This document shows, one piece after another, positions 34,494 to 44,999 of a stretch of 64,000 bases of DNA. The first letter of the stretch is position 1; each line of letters opens with the position of its first letter. A program made the position numbers and the translations under genes. Source of the stretch: Acidobacterium sp. S8 (GTDB lineage: Bacteria > Acidobacteriota > Terriglobia > Terriglobales > Acidobacteriaceae); contig NZ_LMUM01000037.1 of the NCBI RefSeq assembly GCF_009765985.1, forward strand, positions 897,025 to 961,024, given 5' to 3'. The notes below the pieces were generated by a model. That model ran no database searches. It was not told the DNA's origin and saw nothing but the letters and a program-made list of their open reading frames with translations.

Positions 34494-35567
34494 TCACTTC
34501 TTCACGCTTGCAGGAATATCTGCGGGAACCGAGCGGTTGCGATCCCTCAGCCATTCAAGGCTGATCTCTGACTGGTTTGAGGCCTGCTGGTCGCCAACAT
34601 TGGGCATAAAGATTTCAAGGCCGGCCTGAGGAGTCATGCGAGTGTAGCCTTTGACGAGCTGTGCCTGATAATTGACGAGGTCGAGATCGAACCAGGGATC
34701 CTTCGTGGCGTCGATCATGGTGAGATCGACGTACTGCATGGTGAGTTTGCCGAAGGCAAGCGTACCTCCGTTGAGGCGGAGAAAATTGTGCCACTTGGCG
34801 AGTTGGGCGTCGTCATCGGACGCGTCGCCGTAGATGACTTCAATGTCGGGCGGACTGACGTGCAGCGCGGTGAGACGTCCGCGGATATGAGGCGGGGGCA
34901 GCAGTCGCTGGGTATCAAAGATAATATCGTTTCCTGAAACCTCCACGCCGGCCACGTTGGTGGCATGCACGAGGTCGGCAAGCTGGATATGAAAGCCGCC
35001 GAGAAGCCCTTTGATGGGGATTTTAAGCGCAGTGATCCTGGCGACATGGAATTGCACGCGGCCATCAGGCGTCGAAGAGAGCGTTCCTTCGAGCTCGACG
35101 GGCATCGATATCACTTTGTGGGCGGTTCCCCGGAGCTTGAGCTGATCGCCGTCCGGCACGATGGAGATGTTCTTCAGTGCGGCATCAGAAGGCATGTTGG
35201 CGTTGAGATAGTTGGCGACATCGCCAATATTTGCGCGTACGACACCTTTTTCGATCTCCAACACGAACGAATCGGGATCGTCGAAGGATGGAGTGACGTC
35301 GGGGTGGGTGCGCAGCATCTGGCCGTGGATCCAGCGGATGTAGATGCGGAAGTTGGGCCCTTTATGCAGGCGTATGTTGTGCGCATAAAGCGTGGTCGGA
35401 GAGGTATCGTTACTACTGCTTGCGAGCGTGTGAGGCACCGCTGTTTCCGGTGCGGCTGACGCAGCAGTGGTCCGCGAATGCAGATGCCATAGGAGCAGGC
35501 CCAGACAGAAAATTACGAGAACCACGGCACACACTAGCAGAACGTTACGCTGTCGGGTCAAAGACAT
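34494..35567 (-). CDS. Membrane-anchored envelope protein of unknown function
   Basis: 357 residues; not a family I can name. A single N-terminal membrane helix (about 8-27) is followed by a Ser/Thr/Pro-rich linker and a large soluble part (about 60-340), rich in beta-strands, with alternating patterns such as LKNISIVPDGDQLKLRGTA and FHIQLADLVHATNVAGVEVS. This may be compared to LptC/AsmA/YhdP-like lipid-transfer beta-folds, but only by texture. Predicted location is inner membrane with the bulk in the periplasm. GAGGAG lies about 14 nt before ATG 35567. It is divergent from yceD. Confidence 0.72.
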   Translation of the reverse strand: MSLTRQRNVLLVCAVVLVIFCLGLLLWHLHSRTTAASAAPETAVPHTLASSSNDTSPTTLYAHNIRLHKGPNFRIYIRWIHGQMLRTHPDVTPSFDDPDSFVLEIEKGVVRANIGDVANYLNANMPSDAALKNISIVPDGDQLKLRGTAHKVISMPVELEGTLSSTPDGRVQFHVARITALKIPIKGLLGGFHIQLADLVHATNVAGVEVSGNDIIFDTQRLLPPPHIRGRLTALHVSPPDIEVIYGDASDDDAQLAKWHNFLRLNGGTLAFGKLTMQYVDLTMIDATKDPWFDLDLVNYQAQLVKGYTRMTPQAGLEIFMPNVGDQQASNQSEISLEWLRDRNRSVPADIPASVKK

Positions 35568-35684
35568 AACCAGGGAGGGCTCCTCAATATCGGGGAAAAA
35601 GTGGGTTGGTGCGGTAGCGTCGCAATTTGACGCTGTACTGTTGAGATTCAGAAAAGCAGGCCCGTGTCGCCGCGCCGCTGCAAT

Positions 35685-35713
35685 TTGACCTCGGTGAGGC
35701 GCATCCTTACCCT
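35685..35713 (+). promoter_or_regulatory. Candidate promoter of yceD-rpmF-plsX
   Basis: TTGACC (35685-35690), 17 nt, TACCCT (35708-35713), 35 nt before yceD. The -10 is weak. The -35 is part of GCAATTTGAC (35680-35689), repeated exactly at 35622-35631. Confidence 0.33.
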
Positions 35714-35748
35714 AAAGAGAGAGATTTTCATCATCTTCGAGGCTTGCC

Positions 35749-36300
35749 ATGCTGATTACCATTCCTGATCTTGAGCGGGAACCGCTAGTATTTGATCTTT
35801 CTCTTGCCCCGGGTGCGGTCGACTATGGCGAAGAAGTAAGCCAGGTGGGACCGCTGGCCGTTGCCGGTCTGGCTGAGGTACTTGAAGAACATCGTGGGCC
35901 GCGCGAAGTGGTGCCGGACATCCGGCTGCGGGCAAAATATTCCGGGAAAGTGGAAGTGGTGTGCGCGCGCTGCCTGGAACCGGTGGAACACGCCCTAAAA
36001 GGGGATTTTGACCTGATTTTTCGCCCATTAGGTCTCGATGAGGGTGGTTCCGAGCATTCCATTACCACGGATGAGACGGAAATCGGTTATTATCAAAAGA
36101 GCGGCCTTGTGCTTGAAGACGTGCTGCGGGAACAGGTGCTTTTGTCCCTGCCGGCAAAAACGCTCTGTCGCCAGGACTGCAAAGGACTTTGCCCGCGTTG
36201 CGGCCGAAATCTGAATTCTGAAACCTGTACCTGCGATGCGGCGCCAGTCGACCCGCGCTGGTCGGCGCTTTCAGACCTAGGCAGCCGGTTAAAGTCATAA
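35749..36300 (+). CDS. yceD: YceD/DUF177 family protein
   Basis: 183 residues. Conserved DUF177 features are VVCARCLEPVEHAL (about 66-79) and the C-terminal Cys cluster LCRQDCKGLCPRCGRNLN...TCTC, a likely metal site. The family is linked to 23S rRNA accumulation in E. coli and plants, and is almost always encoded just before rpmF, as here (66 nt). It is the first gene of the conserved yceD-rpmF-plsX cluster connecting ribosome and lipid synthesis. Confidence 0.93.
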   Translation: MLITIPDLEREPLVFDLSLAPGAVDYGEEVSQVGPLAVAGLAEVLEEHRGPREVVPDIRLRAKYSGKVEVVCARCLEPVEHALKGDFDLIFRPLGLDEGGSEHSITTDETEIGYYQKSGLVLEDVLREQVLLSLPAKTLCRQDCKGLCPRCGRNLNSETCTCDAAPVDPRWSALSDLGSRLKS

Positions 36301-36366
36301 GTTTTTGTGGAACAGCTACTTTCCTGCCTCAACGGGCAGCGGTTGTTCGATTGAAAGGAATCAGCA

Positions 36367-36552
36367 ATGCCTAATCCAAAGCGGCGCCATTCAAAGGCCC
36401 GCACCTCCAAACGCCGCGCGCACGATGCGCTGACTGCCACCGGTGTCTCCGAGTGCCCGAACTGCCATGAGCGCAAGTTGCCTCACCATGCGTGCCCGAA
36501 GTGCGGCACGTACAAGGGTCGTGAAGTGCTCGAAGTGAAGGAAGCCAGCTAG
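36367..36552 (+). CDS. rpmF: 50S ribosomal protein L32
   Basis: 61 residues, starting [20 protein letters not shown], the L32 signature, and containing a complete zinc ribbon (CPNC ... CPKC at about 32-35 and 47-50), so this is the Cys-containing C+ form. AAAGGA lies 7 nt before ATG 36367. It is the second gene of the cluster; plsX starts 10 nt after its stop. Confidence 0.98.
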   Translation: MPNPKRRHSKARTSKRRAHDALTATGVSECPNCHERKLPHHACPKCGTYKGREVLEVKEAS

Positions 36553-36562
36553 TTCAGCAACG

Positions 36563-37609
36563 ATGCTGACCCATATCGCTCTCGATGCCATGGGTGCCGA
36601 CAAGGCACCTGAGCCGGAGATTCGGGGCGCTATTCTTGCCTGCCGTAACCTGCCTGTGCGCGTGCATTTGGTGGGACAGCAGGAGAGGATACGTCCGTTA
36701 CTCAACGAGTATCTGCGCAATGAACGGCTCCCGATCGAGATCGTTCACGCCAGCGAAATCATAGGCATGGACGAGAAAGCCGCGCATGCGGTCCGCTCCA
36801 AGCGCGACAGTTCGATGCGCGTGGGGCTTCGCCTTGTTCGCGAAAAGAAAGTGGCGGGGTTCTTCACCGCCGGCAACACCGGGGCGGCCATGGCTACGGC
36901 CAAGATGGTCCTCGGCGCATTGCCGGGTGTCGATCGTCCGGCGCTGGCGATGGTGATGCCGACCACGGCCGGTTCGCCCTGCGTGTTGCTCGACGTGGGC
37001 GCGAATGTCGATTGCAAGCCGCAGAATCTTGAACAATTTGCCGTGATGGGCGAGCTTTATGCTCGCAGCGTACTGAAGATTTCGCGCCCGCGTGTGGGAC
37101 TGCTTTCGATTGGCGAAGAAGAGGGCAAGGGGAACGAGCTGACGGCTGAGACTTTGCCGCTGTTGAAGCAGCTGCCAGTCAATTTCATTGGCAATGTCGA
37201 AGGCCGCGATATCTACAACGGCCATGCTGATGTGATTGTCTGCGATGGTTTTGTCGGCAACGTGGCACTGAAGACTTCAGAAGGACTGACGAAGCTTGTT
37301 CGCGACATGCTGAAACAGTCGCTGAATACGACGGTCACGGCACAGGTTGGCGCTTTGCTCTCGCGCAAAGCTTTTAATGCTTTTAAGAAGCGGCTTGATC
37401 CTTCCGAATATGGTGGAGCGCCTCTGCTTGGGGTGCGTGGCGTCTGCATCATCGGGCATGGCTCGTCGAATGAGCGGGCGATTTATAACGGTATTCGCGT
37501 GGCTGCGGAGTTTGCCCAGGCTGGCATCAACGAGCATATTGAGCGTGAGTTTGCACAGCGGCCCTCACAGCCGCCAGCTCCGAATGGCGTGGAGCTACCG
37601 CTGCAGTAG
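36563..37609 (+). CDS. plsX: Phosphate acyltransferase PlsX
   Basis: 348 residues. The N-terminus [16 protein letters not shown], the [16 protein letters not shown] loop, [43 protein letters not shown] and [19 protein letters not shown] are the PlsX motifs. It makes acyl-phosphate from acyl-ACP, the first step of phospholipid synthesis with PlsY, and sits at the cytoplasmic membrane face. FabH, often next, is absent: a terminator at 37650-37675 ends the unit. Confidence 0.98.
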   Translation: MLTHIALDAMGADKAPEPEIRGAILACRNLPVRVHLVGQQERIRPLLNEYLRNERLPIEIVHASEIIGMDEKAAHAVRSKRDSSMRVGLRLVREKKVAGFFTAGNTGAAMATAKMVLGALPGVDRPALAMVMPTTAGSPCVLLDVGANVDCKPQNLEQFAVMGELYARSVLKISRPRVGLLSIGEEEGKGNELTAETLPLLKQLPVNFIGNVEGRDIYNGHADVIVCDGFVGNVALKTSEGLTKLVRDMLKQSLNTTVTAQVGALLSRKAFNAFKKRLDPSEYGGAPLLGVRGVCIIGHGSSNERAIYNGIRVAAEFAQAGINEHIEREFAQRPSQPPAPNGVELPLQ

Positions 37610-37649
37610 CTTTGCTTGTCTGATCTGACTTTCAAAAGCATTCCTTCCT

Positions 37650-37675
37650 TCGGCTGCCTCCTGCAGCCGATTTTT
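37650..37675 (+). terminator. Intrinsic terminator of yceD-rpmF-plsX
   Basis: Perfect 8-bp stem TCGGCTGC (37650-37657), loop CTCCT, GCAGCCGA (37663-37670), then TTTTT; 40 nt after plsX. Confidence 0.92.
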
Positions 37676-37819
37676 ATTTCTGCTTCCGATAGCGCGCGAT
37701 CACGAAAGTGAAAGTTCACTGCTCTGTAACCTCGCAGTAATCCAGGTGTAATTTTCCGCCTCGAATCTACGTGAGGCGTTCCTGTGCATGATGCCAGGCA
37801 GCCAAGGAGCAAATTGTTC

Positions 37820-39226
37820 ATGCCGAATTTTTTCTGGAAGCGTCTTGCGTCTTTCATGTGCTTCGCCGCAATGGTGGCTGGCGCAAGTCATTCCGCCTTC
37901 GCCGATAACCGTGAAGACCGAGTTTCAACGGCGGCCGCCTATGTAAAGCACGTGTTTGTGATCGTGCTGGAAAACAAGAATTTCAGTGACACTTTCGGAA
38001 CCAGCACGCAGGATCCTTATCTGCAGAAGACCCTGGTGCCGATGGGCGGCCTGATGACACAGTATTACGGCACGGGCCATGTCAGCCTGGACAACTATAT
38101 TTCGCTGATCAGCGGACAGGCGCCGACACAGGATACCGATAACGACTGCCTTCCTGGTTTTACCGGCACCATCGGCAACTATAACGACGTAAAGCAGACG
38201 GGCGTGGCTCGGCAGGGACAGGTCGCTGCCAGCGGCGGCTGCATTTATGCCAGGGATGTTCCGACGCTGCCAAAGCAGCTAGAAGAGGCAGGTCTGACGT
38301 GGCGCGGCTATATGGGCGACATGGGAAATGATCCCACCCGCGAGAGCGCTGCGTGCGGCCATCCCACGATTGGTGTGGGCACGGACAACACCAACTCGGC
38401 GGAGGCTCCGAGCGCCGCAGTGCCGCTGGGCGATGCTTATGCGACCCGGCATGATCCCTTCATGTACTTCCACTCGATCATTGATGATAAGGCTAGCTGC
38501 GCCAAGCACGTGGTGAATCTGAATCATCTGACGGCAGATCTGGCTGAAGAGCGGAGCACGCCGAATCTCATTTTCATCACTCCGAACCTCTGTGATGACG
38601 GCCATGATGGCAGCGGCACGGGAGCTCCCGGTACGACCTGCGCCAATGGCCAGCCGGGCGGACTCACTTCTGCCGACGCCTTCCTGAAGACATGGGTTCC
38701 GAAGATTATGGATTCGGCTGCTTACAAGAAGGACGGATTGCTCATCATTACCTTCGATGAGAGCAGCTACACGCAAAGCGTCAGCACGAGCTCGAGCGGA
38801 CAGACAACGGTAGACATCACTTTTCCGGGCCAGACCTGCTGCAATCAGCAGCCGGGTCCAAACCTGAGCGGTGTGCGCCCTGGCAGCTTTACGCTGGTCA
38901 GCACGCCCACACTGGTTGAGAACATTGTCATCAATGGCTTCGGTGGCGACCGGATCGGCGCATTGCTGTTGTCCCCGTTCGTCAAGCCCGGAAGCACGTC
39001 GGATACTGCCTACAACCACTATTCCCTGCTGAAGAGCTTAGAAGATATCTTCCATCTCGACCGTATCGGCTATGCGGCTGACGATTGGCGGGCACATTAT
39101 TCCCTGGATACGATCGGGGACGATGAGGATGTTTTCTACTCTGGTCCGGGACGTGGCCACGGTCATGATCACGGCCATGATTTTGACGGCTGGAACGATC
39201 CTCACTTCAAGCAGCCCTGGTACTAA
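37820..39226 (+). CDS. Secreted phosphoesterase (phospholipase C / acid phosphatase family)
   Basis: 468 residues from ATG 37820, chosen because AAGGAG (37804-37809) is 10 nt upstream and a signal peptide (about 7-29, ending HSAFA) follows. The family signature is HVFVIVLENKNFSDTFG near 41-57, followed by GTGHVSLDNYISLISGQ, LTWRGYMGDMG, LLIITFDESSY and LLLSPFVKPGSTSDTAYNHYSLLKSLEDIF, all typical of the PF04185 phosphoesterases. The C-terminus is His/Gly/Asp rich (GRGHGHDHGHDFDG). It should cleave phosphate esters outside the cytoplasm; phospholipase versus phosphatase activity is not decidable. Just upstream of a di-heme peroxidase. Confidence 0.88.
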   Translation: MPNFFWKRLASFMCFAAMVAGASHSAFADNREDRVSTAAAYVKHVFVIVLENKNFSDTFGTSTQDPYLQKTLVPMGGLMTQYYGTGHVSLDNYISLISGQAPTQDTDNDCLPGFTGTIGNYNDVKQTGVARQGQVAASGGCIYARDVPTLPKQLEEAGLTWRGYMGDMGNDPTRESAACGHPTIGVGTDNTNSAEAPSAAVPLGDAYATRHDPFMYFHSIIDDKASCAKHVVNLNHLTADLAEERSTPNLIFITPNLCDDGHDGSGTGAPGTTCANGQPGGLTSADAFLKTWVPKIMDSAAYKKDGLLIITFDESSYTQSVSTSSSGQTTVDITFPGQTCCNQQPGPNLSGVRPGSFTLVSTPTLVENIVINGFGGDRIGALLLSPFVKPGSTSDTAYNHYSLLKSLEDIFHLDRIGYAADDWRAHYSLDTIGDDEDVFYSGPGRGHGHDHGHDFDGWNDPHFKQPWY

Positions 39227-39304
39227 TTCAACGCCGCGTCGCCGTTCGGGAAGTTGTTCTCGGACGGCGATGCCGTCAGCAGTCTCTTAAAGGTCATACC
39301 CAGG

Positions 39305-40594
39305 ATGTATCGTCGAAGTCCGCGCGACCGATTCTTCTATCGGAAGCTTGCTGTTCCCACTTTTCTCGTGATCCTCGCCGCCACCCTTCTCCTGCATGGC
39401 AGAGAGGAAGCGTCTGTCTACGCATCGCAGGCGGCCGATACCGGAAGCGAACCATCGGAGGCGGATCTCAGCGCTCTAGGCCAAAAGATTTTTTTCGATG
39501 TCTCATTATCCGCGTCGGGGCGAATGTCCTGCGCTACATGCCACGATCCCGCTCATGCCTACGGGCCTCCCAATGGACTGGCGGTGCAGCTGGGCGGACC
39601 GGGAATGGATCGCCAGGGAGCGCGCTCCGTTCCCTCACTGCGTTACGATCTGAACCGCACGCCGATCTGGAATAAGGAGTTTATCTCGAATCCAGCGGAG
39701 CGCACGCTTGAGGGCAATGAGCCGCCCGCAGGCGGCTTCGGGTGGGATGGCCGTTTTAATACACTGCTTGATCAGGCCAGTTTCCCGCTGCTGACCCCGA
39801 CTGAGATGGCCAATGCCAGTCCGGATGAGGTGGTCGCAAGGCTGAAACGGGCAACGTATGCGGATGATTTTCGCAAGGCGTTTGGCGCTCGGATATTCGA
39901 GAATGTGTCGCAGGCATACGCTGGAATGCGGCTGGCGTTGGAGCGTTTCGAGCTGGACGATCCCAGCTTTCATCCTTACAGCAGCAAGTACGACGACTAC
40001 CTGGATGGAAAGGTGAAGCTGAGCGCGAAGGAGCAGCGCGGGCTGGCTCTCTTTGACGATCCATCGCGCGGCAACTGCGCCACCTGCCATCTCGACCGCA
40101 AGGGGGTGGATGGTTCGCACCCGCTGTTCACGGATTATCAGTTCGAGGCGCTCGGCGTGCCGCGCAACCCTAAAATTCTGGCGAATGGCTCGGCTGCATA
40201 TTTCGATATGGGGCTTTGCGGGCCTCTGCGAACCGACCAGGGCGGCGATCGGACGTATTGCGGATTATTCAAGACGCCGACGCTGCGCAATGTGGCGATT
40301 CGAAAGGTGTTTTTTCACAACGGACGCTTTCACACGCTGCGGGAGGCGATGCGTTTTTATGTGCGCCGCGATACCGATCCGCAGTTGTGGTATCCAGTGT
40401 CGGCATCGGGCAGCGTTGAAAAATTCGACGACCTGCCGGAGCACCTGCGTGGCAATGCCGATGTCATTGACGAGCCGCTGACGCGCAAAGAAGGCGCTGC
40501 TCCGGCATGGTCAGACGCCGAGATCGACGATGTGATCGCATTCCTGGAGACCCTGACCGACCGCGACGCGGAGCCCGCGCAAACCAGGCATTAG
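39305..40594 (+). CDS. Di-heme cytochrome c peroxidase-like protein (CcpA/MauG family)
   Basis: 429 residues from ATG 39305. An N-terminal hydrophobic signal or anchor (about 16-31) precedes two c-type heme sites: CATCH at 76-80 and CATCH at 258-262. The surrounding motifs (LSALGQKIFFDVSLSASGRMSC, GGFGWDGRF, FKTPTLRNVAIRKVFFHNGRFHTLREAMRFY) are those of the bacterial di-heme peroxidase/MauG group. It would reduce peroxides or oxidise a partner in the periplasm. It follows the phosphoesterase by 78 nt on the same strand; possibly one transcript. Confidence 0.9.
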   Translation: MYRRSPRDRFFYRKLAVPTFLVILAATLLLHGREEASVYASQAADTGSEPSEADLSALGQKIFFDVSLSASGRMSCATCHDPAHAYGPPNGLAVQLGGPGMDRQGARSVPSLRYDLNRTPIWNKEFISNPAERTLEGNEPPAGGFGWDGRFNTLLDQASFPLLTPTEMANASPDEVVARLKRATYADDFRKAFGARIFENVSQAYAGMRLALERFELDDPSFHPYSSKYDDYLDGKVKLSAKEQRGLALFDDPSRGNCATCHLDRKGVDGSHPLFTDYQFEALGVPRNPKILANGSAAYFDMGLCGPLRTDQGGDRTYCGLFKTPTLRNVAIRKVFFHNGRFHTLREAMRFYVRRDTDPQLWYPVSASGSVEKFDDLPEHLRGNADVIDEPLTRKEGAAPAWSDAEIDDVIAFLETLTDRDAEPAQTRH

Positions 40595-40722
40595 GGGATT
40601 TTCACTGGAACAAATGCACGGCCGGTCGCGTATCTCTAGCCGGATGGCGGAAGTGTGTCTTGTGACGCCGTGGCTGGCGTATTCTTAAATGCACACTCCT
40701 GTTGACAGGCTGTCGTTGCTCT

Positions 40723-41949
<1,227 letters not shown>

Positions 41950-41956
41950 GGTCGAT

Positions 41957-43222
41957 ATGAGACTGACGGATTCCCGCGAAGCAGTAAACATGGCCTTTGA
42001 GACGCTGCGCGCGAACAAGTTGCGCTCCGGCCTGACCGTGCTCGGCATTGTGATCGGAGTGGCTACGGTCATTACGATCTCTTCGATCATCAGTGGCCTC
42101 AACAATAACGTACAGAACTGGGTCAATTCGCTCGGAACGAATGTGCTTTGGGTCTTCCATATGCCAGTGATCGGCGTGCGACCAACGGTCGAGCAGCTGG
42201 CGCGCAAAAAACTGACCTTTGATGATGTGGCGGCGATGCGGCTGCTGCCGCACGTGGTTGCCGCTGATGGTGGCGTGCGCCACGTAAACCCGATCTTTCA
42301 GGCGGGCGTCATCGGCGTGAAATACGGCACGAAAAAGGCTCAGGGCGTGCTGCTGCAGGGGGACACGGCGCAGGTTGCGGAAGTGGACGATGTGGCCATG
42401 GTGGAAGGGCGGATGTTCACGCAGGACGAGGATGAGCGCCGCGCCAACGTGGTGATTCTGGGGTATGACACAGCGCAGACGCTTTTTGGAAAAGAGAGCG
42501 CCCTCGGTAAGGAAGTGACGATTGAAGGAAATCTCTTTACCGTGATCGGAGTTTTCGACAAGCGCAAGCAGGTGTTTGGTGGTGGCCGCAATCAGGAAGA
42601 CAACATGGCCAACTTTCCGATCGGCACATTTATGAAGCTGCATCCGGAAGACGCTGTAACCGGCGGAGTCTGGGTATCAGTAAAATATGACGATCAGAAA
42701 AACCGCAGCCTGGTGGAAGATGAGGTGCGCGAGCTGCTGCGCCGCCGCCGCAAGGTGCGCGTGGAGGCTCCTGACAACTTTGAAGTCTTCTCGCCTGACT
42801 CGCTGACGCGCCTCTGGAATCAGCTAACCGGCGGTCTTGCCATCTTCATGGTTGCGGTTTCGAGCGTTGGTCTGATGGTGGGCGGCGTGGGCGTGATGAA
42901 TATCATGCTGGTTTCCGTCACCGAGCGTACCAAAGAGATTGGCGTGCGCAAGGCAATTGGCGCGACCAAGCGAAACATCCTGCTGCAATTCACGACAGAG
43001 GCAATTACGCTTTGTGCGATCGGCGGCGTCATCGGCATCCTGATTGGCGGTATTATCACGCTGCTCATACGGCTGCTTATCAGCGCACTGCCGGCAAGTA
43101 TGTCGGGCATGTGGGCGATGATCGGATTCACAGTCTCGTGCGTGATTGGTTTGGTCTTCGGGATTTATCCGGCATGGAAGGCCGCGAATCTCGACCCGAT
43201 TGAAGCGCTGCGGTATGAGTGA
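41957..43222 (+). CDS. MacB-type ABC transporter permease, second of a pair
   Basis: 421 residues from ATG 41957 (TGAGGT 5-6 nt upstream; the longer frame overlaps the previous gene by 80 nt). Same design as its neighbour: first helix (LRSGLTVLGIVIGVATVITI), MacB periplasmic domain, FtsX domain with VTERTKEIGVRKAIGATKRN and the end IYPAWKAANLDPIEALRYE. Close but not identical sequences in tandem suggest a heterodimeric permease (inference). The ATPase partner must be encoded elsewhere. Confidence 0.92.
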   Translation: MRLTDSREAVNMAFETLRANKLRSGLTVLGIVIGVATVITISSIISGLNNNVQNWVNSLGTNVLWVFHMPVIGVRPTVEQLARKKLTFDDVAAMRLLPHVVAADGGVRHVNPIFQAGVIGVKYGTKKAQGVLLQGDTAQVAEVDDVAMVEGRMFTQDEDERRANVVILGYDTAQTLFGKESALGKEVTIEGNLFTVIGVFDKRKQVFGGGRNQEDNMANFPIGTFMKLHPEDAVTGGVWVSVKYDDQKNRSLVEDEVRELLRRRRKVRVEAPDNFEVFSPDSLTRLWNQLTGGLAIFMVAVSSVGLMVGGVGVMNIMLVSVTERTKEIGVRKAIGATKRNILLQFTTEAITLCAIGGVIGILIGGIITLLIRLLISALPASMSGMWAMIGFTVSCVIGLVFGIYPAWKAANLDPIEALRYE

Positions 43223-43275
43223 AAGGCGCCATGGAGTTGGTGTTCATCTTTGGCTGGCTTCCTGGCGAGAAAATA

Positions 43276-43307
43276 TCCCAGGTTAGCTTCGCGAACCTGG
43301 GGCACCC
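43276..43307 (-). repeat. 32-nt dispersed palindromic repeat, copy D
   Basis: Same as copies A-C except one base (T for C at 43276). Unlike the others its terminator orientation (minus strand) opposes the upstream gene, and no minus-strand gene ends beside it. Confidence 0.85.
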
Positions 43308-43344
43308 AAATTATTGACGAGCCATCCTTGTAAACTGAGCATTC

Positions 43345-44520
43345 ATGCTCGGCATCATCATTGAAAGTGTTACGACCATTCTTGCTCTCTGCGGGCTGGG
43401 ATTTTATTTTGCTGCGTTGTGGAGCGCGCGTGACTTCGTGCGCCGCAAGCGTCCGGAAGCTACGACCTTTTATCCGCCAGTGAGTATTCTGAAGCCGCTC
43501 AAGGGCTTCGATCATGACATGTACGGAAGTTTTGTCAGCCATTGCCGCCAGCAATATGCGGGCGAATACGAGCTGCTCTTCGGGGTGAGCAGTGCGGACG
43601 ATCCTGCAGTCGCAGCCGTCGAACAGTTGAAGGCGGAGTTTCCGGAGTCTTTGATCCGGCTGATTTTGACGCCTGAGGTGCTGGGCGCGAACGGTAAGGT
43701 TGGCAACCTGGCGCAGATGGTTCCACAGGCTAAGGGGGACTATCTCGTCATCAATGACAGCGACATCAAGGTATCGCCACATTATCTTGCGCGGGTGATG
43801 GCTCCTTTTGCCGATGAGCGGGTCGGCATGGTAACTGCGCTCTATCGCGGTCGTTCGCATAGGACGGTGGGATCGAAGATGGAAGCGCTTGGCATCTCGA
43901 CCGATTTCGCTGCTGGAGTCTTGACGGCCCGGAAGATCGAAGGAGGAATTCGCTTCGGTCTTGGTTCTACGCTGGCCATGCCACGCGCTGCGCTCGATGC
44001 GATCGGCGGTCTGACTCCGCTGGCCGATTATCTGGCCGATGATTATGAGTTAGGCGCAAGGATTGCTGCGAAGGGCTACCGCGTGGAGCTGATCGATGAA
44101 GTGGTTGAGACGACGGTTCCAGCGTACCGCTTTGGCCAGTTTCTTGAGCACCAGTTGCGCTGGGCACGGGGAATGCGTGACGCGCGCAAACTTGGTTATC
44201 TTGGCGTGGTATTTACATTCGGGCTGCCGTGGGCTTTGCTCAATGTGATCGCGGCAGGAGCAAGTCTCTCAAGCCTTGCGCTGCTGAGCCTTGTGCTGGC
44301 GGCGCGGGTAACGCTGGCTCTCGCTGTCGGTGTTGGCGTGTTGCGCGACGCTCAGGTGCTGCGCGATCTGTGGCTGCTGCCGCTGCGCGATATGGTCGCG
44401 CTGGCTGTATGGGCGTGGAGCTACGCAGGGAATACAGTAGCGTGGCGTGGGAAGAAATTCACGTTGAGAGATGGGAAGCTGCTAAGAATATCCGGAGCGG
44501 ATGATAGGAGCGGAATGTGA
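43345..44520 (+). CDS. hpnI: HpnI-like glycosyltransferase (ceramide glucosyltransferase family)
   Basis: 391 residues. An N-terminal membrane helix (about 4-26) is followed by a GT2/GT21 catalytic domain: PPVSILKPLKGFD, FGVSSADDPAV, the DxD-type NDSDIKVSPHYL, GGLTPLADYLADDYELG, and the acceptor motif QLRWARGMRDARKLG (Q/RxxRW). Three to four hydrophobic segments close the protein. This is the pattern of HpnI, which attaches a sugar to bacteriohopanetetrol, and of bacterial ceramide glucosyltransferases; no other hopanoid gene is present here, so the acceptor stays open. It overlaps the next gene by 4 nt. Confidence 0.85.
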   Translation: MLGIIIESVTTILALCGLGFYFAALWSARDFVRRKRPEATTFYPPVSILKPLKGFDHDMYGSFVSHCRQQYAGEYELLFGVSSADDPAVAAVEQLKAEFPESLIRLILTPEVLGANGKVGNLAQMVPQAKGDYLVINDSDIKVSPHYLARVMAPFADERVGMVTALYRGRSHRTVGSKMEALGISTDFAAGVLTARKIEGGIRFGLGSTLAMPRAALDAIGGLTPLADYLADDYELGARIAAKGYRVELIDEVVETTVPAYRFGQFLEHQLRWARGMRDARKLGYLGVVFTFGLPWALLNVIAAGASLSSLALLSLVLAARVTLALAVGVGVLRDAQVLRDLWLLPLRDMVALAVWAWSYAGNTVAWRGKKFTLRDGKLLRISGADDRSGM

Positions 44521-44810
44521 TTCTGGAAGTAGCGATTCTTAACGTAGTGCCATCCATGCAGGAAGGGTTTGAGGAAGCATTTCGTTTGGCGCGTCCCTTG
44601 ATTGCCGCTTCCGCTGGCTATATTTCACACGAGCTGCGCAGATGCATGGAAACTCCGAACCGCTACCTGCTGCTGGTGCAATGGCAGACGCTCGAGGACC
44701 ACACTATCGGATTTCGCGGCTCGCAGCGGTACCTGGAATGGAAGGCTCTACTGCACAAGTTTTATGATCCCTTTCCGACGGTGGAGCACTATGCAGAAAT
44801 GAACGAATAG
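44517..44810 (+). CDS. Small antibiotic-biosynthesis-monooxygenase (ABM) fold protein
   Basis: 97 residues. The pattern MILEVAILNVVPSMQEGFEEAF ... ASAGYISHELRRCMETPNRYLLLVQWQTLEDH fits a ferredoxin-like ABM domain; such proteins include small heme-degrading or quinone-modifying monooxygenases, and many have no known reaction. It begins with GTG overlapping the stop of the glycosyltransferase (GTGA), so translation is coupled. Predicted cytoplasmic and dimeric. What links it to a lipid glycosyltransferase is not known. Confidence 0.85.
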   Translation: MILEVAILNVVPSMQEGFEEAFRLARPLIAASAGYISHELRRCMETPNRYLLLVQWQTLEDHTIGFRGSQRYLEWKALLHKFYDPFPTVEHYAEMNE

Positions 44811-44999
44811 AGCGGAAAATCTGCCAGCCTCACGGAAACTGTCGTGGCGCGCTGTGCCGGGCAAAATTTGACCACGCGAAGATGACGAAAATCTCGAGCT
44901 CGCGTATCTCGCAGCTCGGCTGTTTGCTCAGAAGCAGTTACGCCAAAATTTATTGCCAATCCCAGTGGAGAATAGCGGAAGCTCATTTTTCTATTGTTG

